17,679 nucleotides of DNA from positions 1 to 17,679 of the forward strand of contig JALNZZ010000032.1 of NCBI GenBank assembly GCA_023229065.1, read 5' to 3'. This document shows, piece by piece, positions 7,739 through 13,978 of the stretch. The notes beneath the pieces are model-generated. The model had not been told where the DNA came from and did not search any database. It saw only the letters and a program-made list of their open reading frames with translations. The stretch comes from Porticoccaceae bacterium. GTDB taxonomy: Bacteria; Pseudomonadota; Gammaproteobacteria; Pseudomonadales; Porticoccaceae. A program made the translations under genes and the position numbers. Numbering within the stretch: the stretch's first letter is position 1; every line of letters starts with the position of its first letter.

Positions 7739-9688
7739 CTAGTAAAGCGCCAGGCCATCGCTTCCAGTTATCTCAGGGGTCAGCACCAGCAACAGTTCAG
7801 TGCGCCGGTTATTTGATTGCGTTGTCCCCAGTAGATGAGACACACCGGGCAGGCGCCCGAGAAAAGGAACCCGCGCTCGCGCTGTAGCGCGATTCTCCCG
7901 TATAAGCCCGCCAATGATCAAAGACTCGCCGCTGCGCAGTGCTACATGAGTTTGAACGCCGCGCTCATGAAACACATAAGAATCCAACCCACGACCAACA
8001 TTTTCGAGCGGGCCAACCTCAGTCAGCTTGAACTCCAGCGCCAGGTTAACTCGCTCGCTTGATCCCACCCGCGCCTCGACTGCCAGGGACAAACCCGTGT
8101 CTCTATATTCAAAGCCGCGAAAATCCTCCAGATCGACCGGCTCTTGGTTTGAAGGCGGTTCTTGATCCGGATCTGGTTCTGGAACCGCGCGCCTTGAAAC
8201 GACATTCCTCAACGTCGCTACTTGCTCGCCAATATGAACCTCCCCAGCGTGACCACTCTGAATCAGCAGCGATGGGCTGGAGTGCAAGGTGACGGAGGAC
8301 ACGGCGGACAATGCCTGCACCAGCGCCCTTCCACCATCAGCTGAATCGCGGATGCTGTATAAAAAACCGTTGCCATCGACCTGGTCCAGCGAGCCGCCTG
8401 ACAACCAGCGGACGGTTTCCTCCCGGCCACTGGCCAAGGACCGCCTCACCAGCCATTGTACGCCGTATTGAAGCTCATCTACGAGGGAGACTTCATAGAC
8501 GGAAAGTCTGACCCGGACCTGTCGAGTCGGCATGTCGAGCAGCCTCAGCGTCTTCGCCAGTTCACGAAAGCGCCGGTAGCTTGAATAAACGGCCACCGCA
8601 TTGTTTTCTGTCACGGCCACACGAAAGTCATCGCCGCCATACAGCTCCACAAGGTTGTGAACCACTTCGTGAGGCAAGGCATGCAACAAGGGGTAGAGAT
8701 AAACCTCTTGATCGAAGTCCAATAAATCGACAGGGTCGATTTTGCCGAGCAAGTGTTCTATCGCCGCCAGGCCAGCCTTGTTAGGGGAAACCACAAGGAG
8801 GCTGTTCTTCCAGTCCAGGGGGATAAAACGAACCGCATTTTTTGCAGAGCCATCGTCCGCCTGGGTCTCCCCTGCATTGAGTGCAAATTCCAGCCGCTCG
8901 GCGACCTTGCCGGGCGTGTCACTCGCCACCGGATATAATCCCACGGACATGGCGTCGAGCAAGTCTGTATCAAGTACGTCGATCATGCTTTGCCACGCGC
9001 TCAGCTGCGAGGACGTTCCCGATAGCATTATTACCCCAAAACTATCGACTGGATTAACAACCCCGTGATCACCTGCAAACGTCTCCAGGAAACCTGCAAG
9101 AGTACTTGGCGCGATAAAGTTAAGTGCATGTACCACCAACTCTCCCTCTGCCACTGGCTGCTCAGGCTGTGCCAGCCGAGGAGGATCGAAGGTGTGGCTA
9201 TCCAGATAGAAAACGCCATCTTCTGACTTGCTTAACAAGAGCCCTCGGGCTCCCAGCATGGTTTCCAATACTGCCAGGGCTTGCCGCCAGTCCAGTGACG
9301 TTTCAGACCTGACAGTGATGGCGCCCGCCAGTGGAGCCCGCACAACGTAAGGCATCCCCAGCAGGTCATGGAGAACCGCATGTACAAACTCTTCCAAGGG
9401 AGCATTGTCAAAATTCAGCCTGACAAGGTCGCCACTTTTTGTGGTTGGGGTCACTGCCTGACCACCGCCTCTGACATTGCTCAAGCCCTTATCCGCATAG
9501 GCTTGCAGCGTTTCGGCCATTGCCGACCAAGTGAGGGGAGCTGCTTCGTGATCGGGTTTCGCCTTGGGACCGAGAGCTGATAAATCCCCTGTTACTGCTT
9601 CCGCAAGTGGGGGCAACGGCACAACGATCGATAACAAGACCAAGGTCAGCAATATATGTTTTTGAATGCGAGGTAAAAACGGCTTCAT
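7739..9688 (-). CDS. Orphan secretin (GspD/PilQ superfamily outer-membrane channel)
   Basis: Secretins form large gated rings in the outer membrane for type II/III secretion, type IV pili or phage export. From the chosen ATG the protein has 649 residues. It starts with a Sec signal (positive n-region, Leu/Val core, likely cleavage after AEA at 31). An N0-like domain follows at about 88-165, then three N1/N2/N3-type repeats at about 185-240, 247-315 and 327-390. The secretin domain covers about 392-642, with the hallmark VPFLGRLPG at 607-615 and RTELLLVLTPEI at the end. A Pro/Glu/Asp-rich insert (about 501-523) interrupts the secretin domain. There is no C-terminal pilotin-binding extension. 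ATG 9688 is preferred because GGAAG lies 8 nt upstream; an in-frame ATG at 9703 has no ribosome-binding site. No partner secretion or pilus gene is nearby, so the exported substrate is unknown. Confidence 0.88.
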   Translation of the reverse strand: MKPFLPRIQKHILLTLVLLSIVVPLPPLAEAVTGDLSALGPKAKPDHEAAPLTWSAMAETLQAYADKGLSNVRGGGQAVTPTTKSGDLVRLNFDNAPLEEFVHAVLHDLLGMPYVVRAPLAGAITVRSETSLDWRQALAVLETMLGARGLLLSKSEDGVFYLDSHTFDPPRLAQPEQPVAEGELVVHALNFIAPSTLAGFLETFAGDHGVVNPVDSFGVIMLSGTSSQLSAWQSMIDVLDTDLLDAMSVGLYPVASDTPGKVAERLEFALNAGETQADDGSAKNAVRFIPLDWKNSLLVVSPNKAGLAAIEHLLGKIDPVDLLDFDQEVYLYPLLHALPHEVVHNLVELYGGDDFRVAVTENNAVAVYSSYRRFRELAKTLRLLDMPTRQVRVRLSVYEVSLVDELQYGVQWLVRRSLASGREETVRWLSGGSLDQVDGNGFLYSIRDSADGGRALVQALSAVSSVTLHSSPSLLIQSGHAGEVHIGEQVATLRNVVSRRAVPEPDPDQEPPSNQEPVDLEDFRGFEYRDTGLSLAVEARVGSSERVNLALEFKLTEVGPLENVGRGLDSYVFHERGVQTHVALRSGESLIIGGLIRENRATARARVPFLGRLPGVSHLLGTTQSNNRRTELLLVLTPEITGSDGLALY

Positions 9689-9759
9689 TCGTGCCACTTC
9701 CATATATGAATGGTACGGCGCTGCCTACCAGCACTGCACCAGCGTCCTCCAAGCTCCAT

Positions 9760-9773
9760 AACCTTGAGTCTAC
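9760..9773. repeat. 14-mer repeat, copy 2 (between secretin and bepA)
   Basis: The 14-mer AACCTTGAGTCTAC lies in the divergent gap between the secretin and bepA, about 70 nt upstream of the secretin ATG, and differs from the copy at 7669-7682 at one position. Its position would suit a regulator-binding or promoter element, but I see no good -35/-10 pair on either strand here. Confidence 0.35.
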
Positions 9774-9840
9774 ACCAAAGCACCTGGAACCAAGCACTAA
9801 TCGCCCTGTCAAAACCGGCGCGCGGATAGCGGGCCAAGGT

Positions 9841-11373
9841 GTGCTTGGGTTACCATCTGCGGAGCTGACAAACCTCTGCCACTCTCACGGAGCAGCCATT
9901 ATCACAACGTTTTTCAGCCACGGCGGTTTCATCGCGAGGCTTCTGCTACTCAGCGGGCTTTTGCTGACCGCACCGTGGAGCGATCGCGCCGCTGCTAACG
10001 ACTTTGGTCTGCCAGTACTCGGCGACGCCACCTCCGGCGTGATTTCCCTGCAACAGGAACACGACCTGGGGCGTGCTTGGCTGCGCGCCTTCCGCAGCCG
10101 AGTCCAGACGCTCGACGACCCACAGCTGTCGGTGTATGTCCGCGATCTGCTGCTCGAACTGGCCGCCCACAGCACCTTGGAAAACCCGCGCCTGGAGTTG
10201 GTGGTCATCAACAACCCCACCATGAACGCCTTCGCTGTTCCCGGCGGCATCGTGGGGGTTCATACAGGCCTGTTTCGCTTCGCCGAAAGTGAAGACCAGC
10301 TGGCCTCTGTGCTGGCTCACGAATTGGCTCACCTCAGTCAGCGCCACTTTGCCCGCCGTGTAGAGGGCCAGCGCGCCAGCTCCATCGGCACTATGGCCGG
10401 CTTGCTGACCGGTATCATCCTTGCCGCCACAGTGGGCGGCGATGCCGGTATGGCCGCCATCACGGCCACCCAGGCGGCCGCGCTCGACAGCCAGCTGCGC
10501 TACAGTCGCCAGCATGAGCAGGAAGCCGACCGGGTGGGCATTGAAACCCTCGCCAGAGCCGGCCGCAACCCCCGAGCCGTGTCGGAAATGTTTGAGCGCA
10601 TGCTGGCCGCTACCCGCTATACAGGCCGGCGTCCACCCGAGTTTCTACTCACTCACCCCCTCACCGAAAACCGTGTCGCGGATGCCCGCAACCGCATCAA
10701 TAACTATCCCACTCGGCACTATCCAGCCTCGCCGCAGTACGCCTATATGCGCGCCCGTGCCTTGCTCCATATCGACGCCAATGCACAGCGTTCGATCAAT
10801 CGCTTTACCAACGAGCTGCAGGGAGAGAGTCTGCTGCACTCAGCGTCGCGCTACGGCCTTGCACTGGCCCAGTCGCGCGCTGGCCTCCATGAAGAAGCCA
10901 GGGAAACTCTTGCCCCCTTGCTGGAAGGCGAGCCCCGCAACCTGACCTTTCAGCTTGCAGCTGTCGAGCTGGACACTGCCAGCGGTCGCTACGACAACGC
11001 CCTGGAAAAGCTTGCCGAGGCAGAGAAGTTGCGCGGCAACCAGTACGCCCTGCAACGCGCCCGAGCCGAAATTTTGCTCAGGAAGGCCGATTACAGCGGT
11101 TCTCAGACAGTACTGGAGGCCCTCAGCAGAAGCTACCCCGAAGACCCGGATGTCTGGTTTCAGCTAGCAGAAGTAAGTGGTTTGGCAGGCGATATTGTCA
11201 CTGTCCACAAGGCGCGGGCAGAGTATTTCATTATGATTGGAGTCTTCGACCAAGCCCGCAGGCAGCTGGGTTATGCAGAGAAGCTGGTGCGTGGCAATTT
11301 CCGCGAGAGCGCCCTGATTGAGCAGCGCCTGAAAGATGTAGCGGTGCTGGAAGAGAAAACCAGAAACCTTTAA
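9841..11373 (+). CDS. bepA: BepA-like periplasmic M48 metalloprotease/chaperone with TPR domain
   Basis: BepA (YfgC) is a periplasmic zinc protease/chaperone that helps LptD and other outer-membrane proteins assemble at the BAM complex and degrades stalled ones. The zinc site HELAH (10318-10332) and the second motif EQEAD (10516-10530) are intact. So is LTHPLTENR, whose His (codon 10654-10656) corresponds to the autoregulatory His-switch residue of E. coli BepA. The C-terminal half is alpha-helical TPR repeats, as in BepA. A signal peptide core (LLLLSGLLL) lies at about 9940-9970, with likely cleavage near AAA. The start is uncertain. GTG 9841 gives 510 residues but a long n-region and no ribosome-binding site. 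Longer in-frame starts at 9706 (ATG) and 9607 (GTG) run into the divergent secretin. An ATT at 9898 has GGAG 5 nt upstream and gives 491 residues, closest to E. coli BepA (487). Confidence 0.92.
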   Translation: MLGLPSAELTNLCHSHGAAIITTFFSHGGFIARLLLLSGLLLTAPWSDRAAANDFGLPVLGDATSGVISLQQEHDLGRAWLRAFRSRVQTLDDPQLSVYVRDLLLELAAHSTLENPRLELVVINNPTMNAFAVPGGIVGVHTGLFRFAESEDQLASVLAHELAHLSQRHFARRVEGQRASSIGTMAGLLTGIILAATVGGDAGMAAITATQAAALDSQLRYSRQHEQEADRVGIETLARAGRNPRAVSEMFERMLAATRYTGRRPPEFLLTHPLTENRVADARNRINNYPTRHYPASPQYAYMRARALLHIDANAQRSINRFTNELQGESLLHSASRYGLALAQSRAGLHEEARETLAPLLEGEPRNLTFQLAAVELDTASGRYDNALEKLAEAEKLRGNQYALQRARAEILLRKADYSGSQTVLEALSRSYPEDPDVWFQLAEVSGLAGDIVTVHKARAEYFIMIGVFDQARRQLGYAEKLVRGNFRESALIEQRLKDVAVLEEKTRNL

Positions 11374-11388
11374 AACCGGGCAAGGAGA

Positions 11389-11420
11389 GTGTGAAGAAAG
11401 CGGCCTCTCTCCCTTCACAC
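11389..11420. terminator. Hairpin between convergent bepA and nadA (possible bidirectional terminator)
   Basis: GTGTGAAG and CTTCACAC form a perfect 8-bp stem with a 16-nt loop, midway between the stops of convergent bepA and nadA. Read on the minus strand, the stem can grow at both ends through G-U pairs (about 14 bp). Neither side has a strong T-run; the minus side reaches GGTTTT only after 13 more bases. An alternative GGAG/CTCC pairing overlaps it. The convergent position is the main support. Confidence 0.45.
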
Positions 11421-11433
11421 CCAATCCTCGGTA

Positions 11434-11471
11434 CTCTCTGTTATTTCACCGGCTCTCTGTTACTTCACCAG
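11434..11471. repeat. 19-bp tandem duplication across the nadA stop codon
   Basis: Two adjacent 19-bp units (11434-11452 and 11453-11471) share 17 of 19 bases, with the core CTCTCTGTTA-TTCACC. The unit nearer nadA contains the real stop (TAA, 11460-11462). The other carries a second GTGAAATAA copy just downstream, in a shifted frame because 19 is not a multiple of three. Confidence 0.7.
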
Positions 11472-12545
11472 CTCAGGTGTCAGCTGGTTTTCCCGAAACT
11501 CCAGCATTCTGCCCAAAGATACCATCGCCTGACGACCAATCTCTGGATCGACCAGTACTTCGTTACTGCCTTCTTCAAGGCTGTGCACCATGTTCTCCAG
11601 GTGGTTCATGGCCATCCACGGGCACTGGGCGCAGCTGCGACAGGTTGCACCATTGCCCGCCGTGGGAGCAATAATCAACTCCTTGTCGGGAGCAGCCTGC
11701 TGCATTTTGTAAAAGATACCCTGGTCTGTGGCCACAATCATCTGCTTGTTGGGCAGAGTGCGGGCCGCCTCGATCAGCTGCGAGGTAGAGCCGACAGCAT
11801 CGGCAATTTCCACCACATAGTCAGGGGATTCTGGATGTACCAGCACTGCCGCATCGGGATAAAGCGCCTTGAGATCGCTGAGGCCCCGGTACTTGAACTC
11901 CTCATGGACGATGCAGCTGCCGTCCCACAGCAACATGTCTGCGCCGGTCTGCTTCTGTACATAATGGCCCAGATGCTTGTCGGGGGCCCACAGAATCTTG
12001 TGACCTTCACTATCCAGATAGTCGACCACATCAAGGGCAATGCTGGAGGTCACCACCCAGTCGGCACGCGCTTTTACCGCCGCCGAGGTGTTGGCGTACA
12101 CCACTACGGTGCGATCGGGATGTTGATCGCAGAAAGCGGCGAATTCGTCCGCTGGGCAGCCAATGTCCAGTGAACAGGTGGCTTCCAGGGTGGGCATCAG
12201 TACACGCTTTTCTGGCGTCAGAATCTTGGCCGTTTCACCCATGAACTTGACGCCACAGACCAACAGCGTCGATGCCGTGTGCTGTTTGCCAAAACGGGCC
12301 ATCTCGAGGGAGTCGGATACAATCCCACCTGTTTCCTCAGCGAGCTTTTGGATAGCGGGATCGGTGTAGTAGTGGGCGACGATTGCCGCGTCCTTCTCTA
12401 CCAATAACTCCCGAATCCGTGCCACATAGGCCGCTTCCTGCTCGGCACTATAGCGGGGCTCGTCGTGAAGGCGATTGAGATGGGTCTCAACCAGCTCGCG
12501 AAAATGAGGGTTTTCAGCCAGTTGCAAACGGTTGTGAGCATTCAT
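11460..12545 (-). CDS. nadA: Quinolinate synthase
   Basis: NadA condenses iminoaspartate (from NadB) with dihydroxyacetone phosphate to make quinolinate in de novo NAD synthesis in the cytoplasm. It uses an oxygen-sensitive [4Fe-4S] cluster held by three cysteines. From the ATG it has 361 residues and reads as a close relative of E. coli NadA. The cluster ligands are C124 (in TCSLDIGC), C211 (in GSCIVHEEF) and C308 (in CRSCAQC), each offset by 11 from the E. coli positions 113, 200 and 297. Conserved blocks YANTSAAVKARADW, WAPDKHLG and HPESP are present. An upstream TTG at 12551 adds two residues but has no better ribosome-binding site; ATG 12545 is preferred (weak GGTAG upstream). nadA stands alone behind its own promoter and is insulated from the upstream operon by a strong terminator. 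Confidence 0.97.
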   Translation of the reverse strand: MNAHNRLQLAENPHFRELVETHLNRLHDEPRYSAEQEAAYVARIRELLVEKDAAIVAHYYTDPAIQKLAEETGGIVSDSLEMARFGKQHTASTLLVCGVKFMGETAKILTPEKRVLMPTLEATCSLDIGCPADEFAAFCDQHPDRTVVVYANTSAAVKARADWVVTSSIALDVVDYLDSEGHKILWAPDKHLGHYVQKQTGADMLLWDGSCIVHEEFKYRGLSDLKALYPDAAVLVHPESPDYVVEIADAVGSTSQLIEAARTLPNKQMIVATDQGIFYKMQQAAPDKELIIAPTAGNGATCRSCAQCPWMAMNHLENMVHSLEEGSNEVLVDPEIGRQAMVSLGRMLEFRENQLTPELVK

Positions 12546-12577
12546 GAACAACTACCGACGGGTGTATAAACTGGCGG

Positions 12578-12583
12578 ATTCTA
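12578..12583 (-). promoter_or_regulatory. Extended -10 promoter of nadA
   Basis: Minus-strand TGCTAGAAT combines a TGn extension with a 5/6 match to TATAAT. It lies 32 nt upstream of the nadA ATG, giving a short leader of about 25 nt. There is no good -35 hexamer, which is usual for extended -10 promoters. It follows directly after the terminator of the upstream operon. Confidence 0.5.
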
Positions 12584-12637
12584 GCACAATCATTCGCTTA
12601 CGCACGCCTAGACACTCATGGGCTAGATTGCCGTGAC

Positions 12638-12663
12638 AAAAAAGCTGGCGCCCGGGCCAGCTT
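12638..12663 (-). terminator. Rho-independent terminator of the 2-oxoacid oxidoreductase operon
   Basis: AAGCTGGC and GCCAGCTT form a perfect 8-bp stem with a 6-nt GC-rich loop. On the minus strand the stem runs directly into TTTTTT. It lies about 30 nt after the stop of the small membrane protein gene and upstream of the nadA promoter, so it ends the kor-type operon. Confidence 0.85.
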
Positions 12664-12695
12664 GCAGGGTGGGCTACCCATCAAAAAAAGCGCTG

Positions 12696-12902
12696 TCATC
12701 GCCCTGCGGGGTCGAAGCGCGCCGCTTCAATGGTAGACCATAAATGTATGATCCAGCCCAAAAAGATTACCCACAACAGCGCTGCCAACACAAAGTGTAA
12801 CAGCGCCTTGAAGGGTCTCCCTTGCACCAGCTGACCGAGCCCGGGGATAAACAGGCTGCACAATGCAGCCAGTACATTCCCTCCGGAACCTTGGCCTGTC
12901 AT
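12696..12902 (-). CDS. Small membrane protein with PGLGQ motif, last gene of the kor-type operon
   Basis: I do not recognise a named family. The 68-residue protein has a short polar N terminus, then a hydrophobic segment ending in IPGLGQLVQGR (about 19-29). A strongly hydrophobic stretch at about 33-55 and a polar tail follow. The PGxGQ turn recalls small TM2-type inner-membrane proteins, so one or two helices in the membrane are likely. The ATG lies 7 nt after the beta-subunit stop, and a weak GAG ribosome-binding site suggests translational coupling. A longer in-frame start at 12944 would overlap the beta gene and is less likely. A strong terminator follows, so the gene belongs to this operon. 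A role with the oxidoreductase (for example membrane tethering) is speculation. Confidence 0.7.
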   Translation of the reverse strand: MTGQGSGGNVLAALCSLFIPGLGQLVQGRPFKALLHFVLAALLWVIFLGWIIHLWSTIEAARFDPAGR

Positions 12903-12909
12903 AACAGAC

Positions 12910-13962
12910 TCAGCGCAGATTGGAGTTGATGGCTTCCAGAGCACGGCTGCCGGGGCACAAGTCCATCGTATCCAGATCTCTCAGCGGTGTGTTCACAGTG
13001 CCCTGCAGCTCGTGGAAATCGGCATCGTCCGGCTCCACATAGAGCAGACCAGTCAGGATCTGCCCCTGGGCTTTGTGATCGCGAATAGCCTCCAGTGCAG
13101 CATCGCGGTCATTTACCTCGATGCCCTCCTGCTGCTTGTGGAGGTGGATCACCGAACCGTCGTGCAGGGTCACTTCCTGACTGAAGCCGGGGGCGAAGTC
13201 AGCAGTGATTTCCTGACGTACAGGTACAAAATCCACGGTACCGGTAGCAGCCAGGTGCTCGCGCACATACTCGTACCCCTTGGTGGACTTGGGGTTGTTG
13301 TTGAAAGTCACACAGGGCGAGATCACGTCGATGAAAGCAAACCCGCGATGGGAGAGCGCTGCCTTGATCAGAGGAACCAGCTGCTCCTTGTCGCCAGAAA
13401 AACTGCGACCGACAAAAGTGGCACCCAGCTGCAGCGCCATGGTGCACAGGTCGATGGGCTCGTAGGGGTTGGGTGTGCCTTTTTTGCTGGCGGAACCAAT
13501 GTCAGCGGTAGCGGAATCCTGCCCCTTGGTGAGGCCGTAACAGCCATTGTTCTCAACGATATAAAGCATGTTGAGATTGCGGCGGTTGACGTGGGCAAAC
13601 TGGCCGAGACCGATCGAGGCACTGTCACCGTCGCCGGACACACCGATATATACCAGGTCACGGTTTGCCAGGTTGGCCCCCGTCGCTACCGACGGCATGC
13701 GACCGTGAACGGAGTTGAAACCGTGGGACTTGCCAAGAAAGTACGTAGGCGTCTTGGACGAACAGCCGATACCGGAGATCTTGGCAACCTGGTGCGGCGG
13801 TATAGCCAGCTCAAAACAGGACTGGATGATCGCTGCACTGATGGAGTCGTGTCCACAGCCTGCGCAGAGGGTGGAAAGTGCACCCTCATAGTCTTTGCGA
13901 ACATAGCCCAGCTCATTGGCGGCCAGTTCGGGATGACGAAAATTAGGTCTGATGTAAGTCAT
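12910..13962 (-). CDS. korB: 2-oxoacid:acceptor oxidoreductase beta (TPP-binding) subunit
   Basis: This is the beta subunit of a CoA-dependent 2-oxoacid oxidoreductase, which binds TPP and the [4Fe-4S] cluster that takes electrons from the 2-oxoacid. The 350-residue protein has the four expected cluster cysteines: C33 and C36 (CAGC), C67 (GIGC) and C217 (SPCVTF). The TPP/Mg motif is GDGDS at 110-114 with ENN at 137-139. The HGRMPSVATG and YGLTKGQ blocks are typical of the KorB/VorA-type branch. It starts 4 nt after the gamma-alpha subunit stop, with AAGGTAGG upstream; this ribosome-binding site can pair with ACCTT next to the ATG. The substrate cannot be read from the sequence; 2-oxoglutarate is my preferred guess, and pyruvate or another 2-oxoacid is possible. 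Confidence 0.92.
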   Translation of the reverse strand: MTYIRPNFRHPELAANELGYVRKDYEGALSTLCAGCGHDSISAAIIQSCFELAIPPHQVAKISGIGCSSKTPTYFLGKSHGFNSVHGRMPSVATGANLANRDLVYIGVSGDGDSASIGLGQFAHVNRRNLNMLYIVENNGCYGLTKGQDSATADIGSASKKGTPNPYEPIDLCTMALQLGATFVGRSFSGDKEQLVPLIKAALSHRGFAFIDVISPCVTFNNNPKSTKGYEYVREHLAATGTVDFVPVRQEITADFAPGFSQEVTLHDGSVIHLHKQQEGIEVNDRDAALEAIRDHKAQGQILTGLLYVEPDDADFHELQGTVNTPLRDLDTMDLCPGSRALEAINSNLR

Positions 13963-13978
13963 AAGGTCAACCTACCTT
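13963..13978 (-). promoter_or_regulatory. Inverted repeat over the beta-subunit ribosome-binding site
   Basis: On the minus strand AAGGT and ACCTT (5-bp stem, 6-nt loop) lie directly before the beta-subunit ATG. The left arm and loop contain the ribosome-binding bases; the right arm includes part of the gamma-alpha subunit stop codon. Ribosomes finishing the upstream gene would open it, which would couple the two subunits' translation. The stem is short, so this is tentative. Confidence 0.3.

Noticed and set aside
9489..9812. 107-codon minus-strand frame upstream of the secretin
   Set aside because: It overlaps the secretin start in another frame and shows no protein-like motif.
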